DNA of 64,000 nucleotides from Semisulcospira habei (taxonomy: Eukaryota > Mollusca > Gastropoda > Semisulcospiridae), in contig BTPG01000001.1 of NCBI GenBank assembly GCA_036245525.1, positions 182,325,250 to 182,389,249 of the forward strand, written 5' to 3'. The notes beneath the pieces were generated by a model. That model was not told where the DNA came from. It did no database searches and worked only from the letters and a program-made list of their open reading frames with translations. Position numbers and translations under genes: made by a program. Position 1 is the first letter of the stretch. Each line of letters begins with the position of its first letter. Of this stretch, positions 1-10,639 are shown piece by piece.

Positions 1-1433
1 CCCACATCCAAGCACAGCTGAAATCAGCATGCCCCTCAAATCACTACGTCAAAGGCAACTCAACATAGGCCCACAAATGTCCACTGGATAAGCTCAGGAT
101 GGTATGAATCAAAGCACCAAACCTGTCTCCTCTCAGCTAACCACAAATTTCCAGCAAATTCCAACATTCAGCCCAACTGCAAATTTTCAAACAAGGCAAA
201 AATTATTTAAAAAAAACACGGGGCCTCTTACTGCCTCAACTTCCCAAATTAAATGTATACCGTGACCTGTCAGAGAAACTTGTCCCACCTGAACACCATT
301 CAATCTGCCATCAGTGCAACCCTTAGACAATAGCTAAGTCAAACCCAAAGTGACACCCTTAAAAGTTGCTGCCTCTTTATGTTATGGCCCATTATGTGAA
401 GTGCCTTGATGTGGCGTTCACAATGCTGTTGATGTGTTGGATCATGCATATCTGATGCCATGAAAAACAGCCTAGATATGGTCAGAATGCCTCCAAAATT
501 GGCATGTACATCAAGTAATATATCTGATCTTCAGACATGTTGCATTTGAGACACAGGCACATGAAAGTGTTTTTTTTTCATATTTTTCCATTGCCTACCC
601 CCCTACTTTTTCTGTTTTTCCAAGTTTACACACTCATGCAATACAGTCAAACTGACTTCTGGTGGGCTGGACAACTTTAAAATGTTACCATGACACTGAC
701 ACTGATGAAAAATGAGCTTTCAGACCCAAGGCCATTTCCTTGTGTATCTTAGGGCAGCCCAAAAGACAACACCCAGGCATCCTCATTGACCCTGTTGTCT
801 GTTGTCAACAAGCTGGAAGAGGCCTGTAACCAGCTGCCATGCCCTATATGCTGCTGGCAATCTTTCCCTAGGCAAAAGGGGTCATGAAACAGCTCTGCAA
901 TTTAAACATTAAGTCTATTGAGCTATCCCACAGGAAAAAAGACTACACAAAACAACCAAAACTAAGCTACGCGGGACACGCCGCATACGCTAACAAGTGT
1001 CTGGAGTGCTGATTTAGGAGGTAGCATAGAACAGTTCATTTTTATATAAACACACTTGTCAGAGTCTCAAAACACCTCAGCTCATCTTGCAGATGCAGTA
1101 GGCATGTGTGTGCCAAACTTGTGAACACTCCTGTAAAACCCTGTACTGGTGCCTGCAACTGCTGGTCCCATAACAATGCACTCAAATGAGCTTTACTCAG
1201 TGTACAAGTGCTTGTGTTTGGTTTAGAATAGACACCAGAGACATCCCTCATGACAATTACAGCAGAATGACACCTCAGATGCAACCAGTGTAGCAGTACC
1301 ATGCAAAATAACACTTCTGCATGTCACATTATTTTGGCCGCTTATTTCACTCTGAGGTCAGCTATCTGATGAAATGCACATGCTAACACTGTCTCATTGT
1401 AGTTTTGATCTTAACCTTTGACCTTAAGCCCCC

Positions 1434-1500
1434 AACCCCCCCCCCCCCACCTCCAACCCAAACCCCTACCCACCCCACCCTACACTCACCCCACACAACT
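1434..1500. repeat. C-rich low-complexity tract
   Basis: A run of C interrupted by A and T follows the sequence AGGTCAA-like TTTGACCTTAAG. It is the complement of the G-rich tract at 2376-2455 and sits at the inner edge of the inverted arms, so it marks the arm junction of the palindromic cluster. Confidence 0.8.
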
Positions 1501-2375
1501 TCAATAACTGAAAGAGTGAATTTTTGTAAACACATTTATCAAACTGAACACCACAAACCCCACCACTTTCAAGGTCAAGGTCAAAGGTCACAGCTCATGG
1601 TCGAAGGAAAGACTCATGACTAACTGTAAGACAAAAAATAAATGAGCAAACACACTAAACCTAGCTCACAGTGCAGGTAAACAGGGTGTTGCCACGCAAA
1701 ACATGCCAAAAACGCCTATAAAACTGCATGCACAGCAATTTTTTGGCAAAATTTCAAAATTTTCATGATTTTCTTACTTTTCCAACTGCAAACATCCAAA
1801 CTCAATGATCTGGTTACACTAAACCAGTTTCCGGTCTATGTCACATATGGCATGTGGTGCACCTGACAGGCCATGGACCACAGTGCTGTTTCCGTACTGT
1901 CCAGTCTCTTAGCCTTAGTCAGTCCCAGTCATCCCCTAATTTTTCAATTCCCTAAAAAACACTACCACCCACCAGCTGCACATTTGCCATGCACAAAATA
2001 CCAAAAAAAAAAAAACAGCACATCACCCGTCTCATTTCTTGGCTATGAAACTGGTTCCTTACCAACCCCACACCCAAGCACAGCTGAAATCAGCGTGCCC
2101 CTCAAATCACTACGTCAAAGGCAACTCAACATAGGCCCACAAATGTCCACTGGATAAGCTCAGGATGGTATGAATCAAAGCACCAAACATGTCTCCTCTC
2201 AGCTAACCACAAATTTCCAGCAAATTCCAACATTCAGCCCAACTGCAAATTTTCAAACAAGGCAAAAATTATTTTTTAAAACACGGGGCCTCTTACTGCC
2301 TCAACTTCCCAATTTAAATGAATACCGTGACCTTTGGGGCGTTCAGTTTGCTAAATGCATGAAAAAAGTATTGAA

Positions 2376-2455
2376 TTTGGGGGGGGGGGGGGGGGGGCGG
2401 GTATGGAGGGTTGGGGTGGAGGTGGGGTGAGGGGGGGGGGGGTGAGGGGGGTAAG
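2376..2455. repeat. G-rich tract, G-quadruplex capable
   Basis: Long G runs separated by single T, A or C bases. Four or more G runs of at least three lie within 40 bases, which is the usual sequence requirement for a G-quadruplex. It lies at the start of the inverted copy of the left arm. Confidence 0.8.
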
Positions 2456-3485
2456 GTCAAAGGTTAAGATCAAAACTACAATGAAACAGTGTCAGCAGGT
2501 TAATTTCATCAGACAGCTGACCTCAGAGTGAAATTATCCACCCAAACAATGTGACATGCAGAAGTTAATTTGCATGATCCAGCTACATTTTATACAACAT
2601 AGGCTGCATCTGAGGTGTCATTCTGCTGTAATTGTAATGAGGGATGTCTCTGGTATCTATTCTGAGCTGAACACAAGCACTTTTACACTGCATAAAGCTC
2701 ATTTGAGTGCGTTGTTATGGGAGCAGCAGCTGCAGCCACATGAACACCATTCATTCTGCCATCAGTGCAATCCTTAGACACTAGCTAAGTCAAACCCAAA
2801 GTGACACCATTGCATGTTGCTGCATCTTTATGTTTGTCCCAATATGTGTAGCACTTTGTTGTGGCGTTCAATATGCTGTTTATGTTTTGGATCATGCATA
2901 TCTGATGCCATGAAAAACAGACTCTGGTATCTAAACAGGCTTTACAGGCTTTTACAGGAGTGTTCACAGGTTTGGCACACACATGCCTGCTGCATTTGCA
3001 ACATGAGTTGAGGTGTTTTGAGACTCTGACAAGTGTGTTTTATATAAAAATGAACTGTACATAACCATTTTTCTCTGCAAACTCCTAAATAAGCACTCCA
3101 GACACTTGTTTGGGTATGGAGTGTGTCCCACGTAGCACAGTTTTGGCTGTTTTGTGTGGTCTTTTGGCTGTAGAATAGTTCAGTAGACAATGTTTAAATT
3201 GCACAGCTGTTTCATGACTTCTTTTGCCAGAGGAAAAGATTGCAAGCAGCATATAGGGCACAGGCCTCTTCCTGCTTGCTGTCACCAGACAACAGCATCA
3301 ATGAGGATGCCTGGGTGTTGTCTTTTTGGCTGCCCTGAGATACACAAGGAAATGGCCTTGGATCTGAAAGCTCATTTTTCATCAATGTTGATGCTATGGT
3401 AACCTTTTTTCAGTTGTCCAGCCCACCAGGAGTCAGTTTGACTGTATTGCATGTGTATGTAAACTTGGAAAAACAGAAAACGTAG

Positions 3486-3580
3486 GGAGGTGGGGGTGGG
3501 GTGGGGGTGGGGGGGCAGGTGGGTGGGTGGGGGTGGGGGTGGGGTGGGTGGGTGGGGTGTGGGTGGGGGGTGGGGGTAAT
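3486..3580. repeat. G-rich tract with GGGTGGGG units
   Basis: About 90 bases of repeating GGGTGGGG. The corresponding place in the left arm (about 590-610) has only a short C run, so the tract expanded in this copy. Confidence 0.8.
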
Positions 3581-4993
3581 GAAAAAATATGAAAAAAAAA
3601 ACCTCTTTCATGTGCCTGTGCCTCAGATGCAACATTTCTGAGAATCAGATATTGGAGGCATTCTGACCATATCTAGTCTGTTTTTCATGGCATCAGATAT
3701 GCATGATCCAAAACATAAACAGCATATTGAACGCCACAACAACGTGCTACACATATTGGGCCTAAGAAAAAGATGCAGCAACATGCAATGGTGTTATTTT
3801 GGGTTTGACTTAGCTAGTGTCTAAGGATTGCACTGATGGCAGATTGAATGGTGTTGATGTGGGAGAGTTTCTTTGACCCTTACCAGTCTTGGCTTAACCA
3901 GCGGACTATTTTTGGCCTAGTTTGAGTTGCCAAGCGGATGGTGATTTGAGGTGTGTAGCAGTTTTGGCTGTGCTTGGATGTAGGGTTGGTACAGCCGGAA
4001 TCTTGTTGATAGCCAGGAAATGAGACGGGTGATGTGGTTATTTTTTTTTTTAAAATAAATTTTGTGCATGGCAAATGTGCAGCAAGTGGGCGGTAGTGTT
4101 GTTTAGGGGATTGAAAAATTAGGGGATGACTGGGACAGACTAAGACTGTGACTGCAGAGGAGGCCCACTGTGTACTATGGCCTGTCAACCGGCAAAGAAT
4201 AGTTTAAATATTTTCCTCCCTTTTTGCAATTTTTGTAGGGTGTAAAACTGCATTTTTTTGCCATTTTGAGCAGCAAAAGGCATGAGAAGTGGTGTGCAAA
4301 AGAGCTAAATTTGGGTAATTTTAGTCGACCTAGTGTGTTCATGGGAACCTGGGGCATGTGCATAGTAGTTGTATGCAGGCTTAGTGCATTAAAGGTAGCA
4401 GATACGGTGGCTGGACGGTTCATTTTTTCTTATTTTTCTAACAAGAGATATATTCAAGCTACATGCTTGAAATTTGGCATGGTATTGCAGGAGACATGTC
4501 TGCAACTAGGAAAAATGTTTGTTTGATACAGTTTAAAGTTTTAATATTAATTTTAATTAATTATGCTAATTTATTCTAAATTTTCAACGGCCCAAAAACC
4601 CAAACTTTTTGCCAGTGCCAATTCTAAACAGTTGTTTTTTTCCCCTTAATTCTTTTTTAGTTTTAAACTACACCATAAAATGAAGCTTTTGTCATACCAG
4701 AATTTTTATATCAGTATTTGTTTGTTTTGTACAGGCACATGAAATTTGACACTTCAAGTTTGTAATTTTGTTAATTAAAAAATTTAATATCAAAAAAACA
4801 AAAACAGCTATACTAATTTTGGTATGACAATAGCTAGGTATTGGTATGAAGAAGCTGCACACCAAATATTATGGTAATTGGTTAATATTTGTGAGTACAG
4901 TGTGGGAAAAATGAACAATACCTGGCAATTTTCGCAAACTTCGGCGAAGGAAAAATAATACACAAAACAGCACATGATCCTACCTTATGTCCA

Positions 4994-6268
4994 CTAATGC
5001 CCCCCTGCCAAGTAAGGAAATCCTTCAGCTTCATCCTGCTGGTCCTCCAGTGCCAGCCTGCACCTTCTCCTCGCTCTTCGTTGCTCATATGTTGCCCTGT
5101 TGGCTTGACGCTGAGCATTTTGAACGCGCAAAGTATCTTTCAACATCAGAAAGTCTTTGGTAAATTTGCCAACACACAATCCCAGTTTAGACAGAATGTT
5201 TCCCAGAGCTGAAGCTCCATCATTGAAGACTGCTACAGCAATATGGACTGAAGTATTTACAGAAACAAGTCCATGATTACCTCTTTTGGGGCAATATTTC
5301 CAAATAAGTCCATTGAGCGACTCGTTGGCGTTTTGAGTGTAACCTTCAAGACACTTTTTCAAGAGCTGTGTGTTTGATAAATCTTTAAAAATAGGTTTAA
5401 TTTCATCTAAAACTGCCCTAGGTAAACTAGAAGTGTGCCTGTACCTGTCTACAGTGCCTGATGCAACTGCTTGTCTGTATGGACACCAAGAATCTTTGCA
5501 AAAATTGTGCGTTGGTTCAACATCTGTTGAATTGTAATGAAAGAAGATGGCCCATACTGCTTGTCTCATTGCCACTAAATTATTTTTATTTCCCCTGATT
5601 GCATTTCCATAATGAGTCTGAATGCTATCTATTTTATCCTTTGTCAGCCTAGCTTTCCCTCCAATTGTTTTTCCATCTGCTAATTTCCTGTTTCCCATGT
5701 TTTTTTTCAGCTGTCGCAGTCGTGTGCCCATTCGTTTCTGAATATGCCCGACACATTCAATTTTTTCAACCTGTATTTCCTCGCCATAGGGTTTTGCATC
5801 ATGTACACATTTGAAAGAGTGTGTATCACCATCACCAATATATCTAGTGTATCTGAGTTTGTGATTGTCAACAGAGGAACAGAATATGTCTTTGATGATG
5901 CCTTGTTCCATAGACCCTGATGTGCCCGTGTGATTTTTTGTACAGCTGTCAGCATGATTGGCTTGCCATGTCTGATATTTTTCACTGTTTTTATCTACCT
6001 TTTCATACTTTTCACAGGATTTGCACACTTTTGACCTTGTTCCCATGCCCAACACCTTCCCAGTTACACACCCAATGACACTTGCAGCCCCTATCTTTGA
6101 AGAATGACCCCTAGTCATCCAGGTACCATCACCGCTTACATCTATGTTACGGCACTGGTCATCTTCTATTTCATCTGCAAGATCATATTCTTTTTTTCCA
6201 GCATCTTTCATGCTTTCTTCCATGGTGCATTTTGTAGTCTTTTCTAAACTAAAGTGTCCATAATGCAC
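4994..6268 (-). pseudogene. Mutator-like transposase, catalytic part
   Basis: A 424-codon frame carrying the catalytic half of a Mutator-like transposase of the type widespread in animals (Pfam Mutator, PF20700). Seen motifs, in order: SGDGTWMTRG (candidate first Asp) near residue 45, then CXXC pairs, GDGDTHSF (candidate second Asp) near 150, ECVGHIQKRMGTRLR, an HNFCKDSWC patch, and NESLNGLIW (candidate Glu) near 320. The C-terminus is rich in Arg and Gln. The family normally has one continuous protein, but this frame starts only after the region encoded by the next upstream frame, so a one-base loss around 6270-6285 separates them. Transposition activity is therefore unlikely from this copy. 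Kolobok-type membership was considered, but the 13 bp direct repeat argues against a TTAA target. Confidence 0.8.
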
Positions 6269-6951
6269 TGATGAGTATTCTTTGCAGCAGGGGGTGGCAT
6301 GTTCATCATACCACAGAATGTTCTAAGATCACTATGATCACAGCCTATGCAACGCATCGCAAATGTGGCTCTTCTATTGATTGAATTTACTGTAAGATTT
6401 GTTGTTGTTTGGATTTGTGGACAGGAAGGAAAAGATTGCCCCCCTTTGCATCTAGCATTGCTGCAGTGAAAAGCAAATGTGCTTGCTAAACCTTCCCTCT
6501 GTAATTCTATTAGTGAAACTTCACTATGACATAAACTGCACACCAGCTGAGAGGAGATGTTCTGTCCTAGCAGTTCAATATCAATTATCCTATTTCCATG
6601 TACAGAATCTTGTTCTACTGTTTCTGTCTCTGCCTCACTTGTTTCACTTTCACTAGTTTCAGATTCATAATATAGCTTGTAAATGCCAGACAGCTTTCTT
6701 TCAGAACATGTCGAAGTGGGCGTGGCAGTGTCTTGAGATTGTTCGGCACTTGCACTATTATTTATGTTTTGCGATGATGTGGGTTCATTGTCATCGTTCT
6801 GATCAAAGCTAGCATTTTCAGAGACTCGTTTTGCCTTGACAAATCTATTTTTAGGAGGTTTCTTCTTCTTACGCTTCTCACCTCTCCTTTTGAGATCTGT
6901 AGACATGATCAAACTATCACAACACACGATGAATATAATAATCCCAGTCAA
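6244..6951 (-). pseudogene. Mutator-like transposase, N-terminal part
   Basis: This 235-codon frame overlaps the catalytic frame by 25 bases in another phase. The likely real start is the internal Met at 6906, which opens a strongly basic stretch (KRRGEKRKKKK) that looks like a nuclear localisation signal. An acidic, Ser/Thr/Glu-rich region follows. Then comes a Cys-rich block (CSLCHSEVSL, HCSNARCKG, MRCIGCDHSDLRTFCG) ending in NMPPPA, which is typical of the N-terminal half of this transposase family. The frame then runs into a stop at 6244-6246. Reading the other phase from about 6280 continues the family pattern, so the break is a recent small deletion. Confidence 0.75.
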
Positions 6952-7013
6952 GAATCACATGCTTTCACATGGAGGTGGCCATTTGCAAAGAAACAGTAAC
7001 TCTCGGGGTGTAT

Positions 7014-7080
7014 TAATTGCAGGGAGAGGCTCATTATTTCCCTTGGAGTTTAGTAATTGCAGGGAGAGGCTCATTATTTC
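7014..7080. repeat. Tandem duplication of 27 bp
   Basis: The same 27 bases, containing TTGCAGGGAGAGGCTC, occur at 7014-7040 and 7054-7080. They lie in the 5' flank of the minus-strand transposase and may alter its leader. Confidence 0.85.
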
Positions 7081-7118
7081 AAGCTAAACGGTGTTACTGA
7101 AGACAAAATAGATTTCTC

Positions 7119-7135
7119 AGCTGCCATCTTGTTTT
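7119..7135 (-). promoter_or_regulatory. YY1-like ATGGC motif upstream of the transposase
   Basis: On the minus strand the sequence ACAAGATGGCAGCTG resembles the CAAGATGGCGGC binding site of YY1, often found at the start of TATA-less transposon and LINE promoters. It lies about 215 bases upstream of the likely transposase start and inside the element. This is motif resemblance only. Confidence 0.3.
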
Positions 7136-7339
7136 TCGGACCAAAACTGTCGACACCCTACCCTACGAAAAAATTCATAACAAAAAAACTATCAAATTGT
7201 GAATAAAAACCTGTTAGAGAATGATGCAAAAATGATTTTTCTATTGAAAAAAATATGTATTAAACACTACTTCCAAAACATGAATTTTGACCCTTTGCCC
7301 ACTGTATCTGCTACCTAAAGTGTTCTAGTGCATTAAAGT

Positions 7340-9000
7340 GTTGCGGAAAACGCTAACAGACAATTTGTTTAAGAATTGCTGGAAATGTTTCTCCTGTGAT
7401 ATGCTCCGCTTGTTTTTTTTTTTGTTGTTTTTTTGTGTGTGTGTGTGTGTGTGGGCAGAAAGGTTCTTCGTTCATTGCTTCGTGTTGCAAGAGACCAATA
7501 GAGAAGAGTGTGTGAAAAGGGGGCATAACATACATGTACGGACTAAGCTGTCGAGTTCAGCTGACGAGTTCAGTCCCTTAGTTGTTATGTGTATATAATC
7601 ACGTGACATATTTACATGGCGGATACGCGAAGTTGAGATAGCACTGACTGCAAGACAACGTGCTCGCGCTCAAAACAAGCTAATTCATATGACAGATAGA
7701 TAACACAAGCTGAAAATGGGTATGTATTGTACCACTGTTTCTCACGCTAGTCTTTCCATTCATGATCCGTGTTGAGGAGAGGGCTAAACGTGTAGTAAAA
7801 TCCCTAGCACCTGCACCTGCTTGTGCCAACACCCGATCGAAGCTGGTTCTCAGCACTAGTAAACGGTAGCCATATCCGTATATTAAAATCTGGTATCGCT
7901 ATCAGACACCGTTGTAATGCGAGTGTAAATAACAGATCTTTCATACCCTGCTTATAATAGTAATGAAATGTTCCAACTAACTTATTTTAATTGTTTGACT
8001 GTGCTGGAGTGCCGTACTGATCTAAATCCTCGGTACCTCACTTCACATTGACAGGAATTGTACGGATATCATAATAGTATCTGTGACCTAAACATTCTTG
8101 TAACAAAAATTAAAGAGGAAGTTGCGATTCCCATAGTAGTGATTCACTGATGGGCATACATATGCTACAGCTTGCGTCAACAAGCCTGCAGTTCACCCTG
8201 CACCCATGATGTGGCCTTCAAGAACCACGTCCTAAAGTAGGCCACAGCATAACTCACGCCATACATGTACTTTGAATTCCCTTTGTGAATAACAAACCCA
8301 CAAGTCATGCAAATACTGATACATACAAGCATTTTTGCTGAGAAATCGTGATTTTGTGGTAAAAGTGCCATGTACACAGTATATAGATCTATTTTTCTTC
8401 TTTTTTTTTGGTAGTCAGTGTGCTCGCTGAGGCTAGGAGTCGGTTGTTTTGCTCAGGTTCAGTTATTTTTGTTTCCTGCAAGTTTGGAATTTAGTGTGTA
8501 CATTTATCGCCAGTGGTAAGAGGCAAGGCTGTGTAGCTCAACAGAATGTTTAGGCAAGGGCCAGCTGGTGTACTGACCTCACCTAGTGTTGTTTTCTCCC
8601 ATCTTCCCAGGCCAAACAGCTGGTTACTGCAGAGTATTTTTCCCTGGCAAGAGATTTTGTTTGTTAAAGATGTAGTCTTGTAAAAGTACGATTTTTCATC
8701 TGCAAGAGGTTTTTACAACAATATACTATAGTGTTTGAAGTGCTCTAAGTGTTGGTAATTGCTTCAGAACTGACAAAAGTGTATTAAGATAGGAAAACAA
8801 TGTTCTAAATCATGGAAGAATGCTTCACCATTTTGTAAAGCATAATGATTTTGGTTGGGCAAACCACTTTTTCGCTTCTCGTTAGTTTTGGCTAGCAAAA
8901 CTCCGCTGCGCTCAGCACTAACAATCTTCAGGTTCCTGGCCAGCAGAGATAGGTGGACTTGAGCGGTTGTTATATCCACGACTGCTACTACTGTTGCTGT
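7340..9000. other. Spacer without recognised gene
   Basis: No frame in these 1.66 kb shows a known domain. It has a short (GT)n run at 7435-7453, poly-T stretches, and a promoter-like patch near 7588-7630. I see no repeat family shared with the rest of the window. Confidence 0.6.
7585..7635 (+). promoter_or_regulatory. Promoter-like patch
   Basis: Within 50 bases lie a TATATAA box, a CACGTG E-box and an ATGGCGGA motif. About 95 bases downstream the sequence AAAATGGGTATGT could be a splice donor. No coding exon can be tied to it, so this is a weak candidate for the start of a transcript on the plus strand. Confidence 0.25.
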
Positions 9001-9014
9001 TTTGACTTTGCTGA

Positions 9015-10066
9015 TTTTTCAGAGTACACTCTACAAACTATCTTCAAGTCTGCCATCGTCCGTCCTCTCAAAAAACACAACCTCGACCCAAACGAACTCA
9101 AAAACTATTGCCCAGTCTCCAATCTCTCTTTCCTGTCCAAGCTTTTTGAGAAGGTTGTTCTCAACCAGCTCAACCTCCACCTCACCGACAACAACCTCCT
9201 CAGTCCCTTCCAGTCCGCCTATCGTAAACATCACAGCACTGAAACAGCCCTTCTACATATATCCTAAACGACCTGCTTCTCTCCACCGACTTGGGCAACA
9301 TCTCCCTTCTTACGCTACTCGACCTCTCTGCTGCCTTCGACACTATAGACCACTCTATCCTCCTCCGCCTTCACCACTCCTTTGCAATCACTGACTCTGC
9401 TCACTCCTGGTTTCTCTCCTACCTCTCCGACAACAGCAGTCCGTCACCATCGACGGCGTCTCCTCCAACCCAGTCATGCTCTCCTGCGGAGTTCCACAGG
9501 GGTCCGTCCTGGGCCCGGTCCTTTTCACGCTCTACACCTCTCCCCTGTCAAACATCATCCAGTCTCACCACATAAACCACCACCCCTATGCTGATGACTC
9601 ACAACTACTAGACAGAGACAAACTCGACAACACTCAGTCACTACTGACTCGCACAGCTGACCAGTACGAAGACATGAAAAACTGGATGACAGCAAACAAG
9701 CTTAAACTGAACGACGACAAAACGGAAGCCATGCTGGTAGGCACTCGCCAGAAACTTTCCCAGCTCCCTTCCTCTCTCCACCTTCAACTCAACAGCACCC
9801 CCATCTCCCTCTCTGACTTGGCCAAAAACCTCGGCTTTATCCTCGATTCCTCTCTTTCCATGACCAGCTTTGTCTCTGCCACGGCACAGGCATGCTATTT
9901 CCACCTCCGCCGCATCAGTCAGATCAGAAAATACCTCACTGCCGAAGCTGCCACCAAACTTGATGTCTCTCTCATCCTATCTTGCATCGACTACTGCAAC
10001 TCTCTCCTTTCCGGCCTCCCTCACTCCACCACTTTCACCCTCCAGCGTGTCCAGAACAATGCTGCC
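9015..10066 (+). pseudogene. L2/CR1-like reverse transcriptase fragment
   Basis: Three reading phases together spell one reverse transcriptase. The first phase (to about 9265) has KSAIVRPLKK and LFEKVVLNQL followed by FQSAYRKHHSTETALL. The second (9291 on) has LLDLSAAFDTIDHSILL, the metal-binding Asp motif A. The third (9476-10066) has CGVPQGSVLGPVLF and YADDSQL, the catalytic YADD box, then the thumb region. Two frameshifts near 9265 and 9430-9475 inactivate it. The endonuclease part is missing because of 5' truncation. The end at VQNNAA is where the I/Nimb-like LINE landed. Confidence 0.85.
10051..10066. repeat. Target site duplication, left copy (LINE copy 1)
   Basis: CCAGAACAATGCTGCC precedes the I/Nimb-like LINE and is repeated exactly at 16094-16109. 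The last three bases (GCC) could belong to the element, because copy 3 also starts GCCTACCC, so the true duplication is 13-16 bp. Confidence 0.9.
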
Positions 10067-10150
10067 TACCCGGCACCGGCCTCCACGTGGCGTAGGTGGG
10101 TAGTCCGCTCAGTCCCTGACTGAGTGGGCTAGCGGACGGGTGCCATCTTT
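10067..10150 (+). promoter_or_regulatory. LINE 5' end with stem-loop
   Basis: The first 80 bases of the element contain GTCCGCT and, 28 bases later, its complement AGCGGAC. A second nested pair, CTCAGTC and GACTGAG, lies between them. The same block opens copy 3 at 53783 with some changed pairs. In non-LTR elements this region holds the internal promoter, so the stem-loop could matter for transcription or RNP binding. That role is inference. Confidence 0.45.
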
Positions 10151-10639
10151 GTCCAGGATTAGGACTTGATGTCAGCAGATATGTTGTTCAGCCTTTTCAC
10201 TGGTCCGGTTTTTAAGGAGCTGTGCTAACCTAGGTCGTACCATGTTGGATTGGTCCTTAAAAATACTCGTGACTTTTTGGTCCTTGGATCCCAAGTGTTT
10301 GCCGTGCTTGGAGACCCGTGTCGGGGGAGAAGAGGATCCTGGTGGCTGAGGTTCCCTTTGGGCTGCGGCTCACTGGTGCCAACACTCCACTTCGGCCTTG
10401 ACTTCTACCTAAACGGGAGGCTAGTCGTACCGGCCTAGTCAATCGGCTCTTGTCACGTTGAGCCCTATCCCACTGTTGACATGCGGGTTGCTATACGGAG
10501 CACCATGCTATAGCTTCTGCTGCTGATTAGGTGCTTTACGCCAGTATTCCCCTGCATTCAACGGTGTGATAGAAGGCGGTGGCTCAAACGGTTCAATCGG
10601 GCTTACCCCCTTGAGTATATCTTTCGGGCAGTCTCCATT

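Larger units (their letters stand above)
1..4200. repeat. Palindromic cluster of one long repeat family
   Basis: The first 4.2 kb is built from one repeat present in several orientations. Bases 1-265 recur in direct orientation at about 2070-2335. Bases about 1030-1435 recur inverted at about 2450-3050, and about 465-1010 recur inverted at about 3090-3700. A segment at 285-480 recurs directly at 2740-2920 and inverted at 3690-3870. The stretch 1861-2090 recurs inverted at 3958-4190. Copies differ by substitutions and by length of the G or C runs at the arm junctions. No open frame longer than about 100 codons makes sense here and no transposase motif is visible. It could be a foldback-type element, part of a non-autonomous DNA transposon, or a palindromic satellite. 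The duplications themselves are read directly; the element class is unknown. Confidence 0.75.
4394..7315 (-). mobile_element. Mutator-like DNA transposon
   Basis: The outer ends carry an imperfect terminal inverted repeat. The left end at 4394-4410 starts GGTAGCAGATAC; the right end at 7298-7315 is its complement with one or two mismatches. Identity fades inside about 20 bp. A 13 bp direct repeat, TAGTGCATTAAAG, lies at 4382-4394 and 7326-7338, close to the size of the 9-11 bp target duplications of Mutator-like elements. Ten extra bases separate the right repeat from the right terminus. Inside are two overlapping minus-strand frames that together make one transposase. The element sits directly beside the palindromic repeat cluster. 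Confidence 0.75.

Noticed and set aside
4994..6951. Kolobok-type transposase
   Set aside because: Kolobok elements duplicate TTAA. Here a 13 bp direct repeat flanks the ends and the domain wording is Mutator-like.
6836..7087. Plus-strand frame overlapping the transposase start
   Set aside because: It is antisense to the basic N-terminus of the Mutator-like transposase and has no motif of its own.
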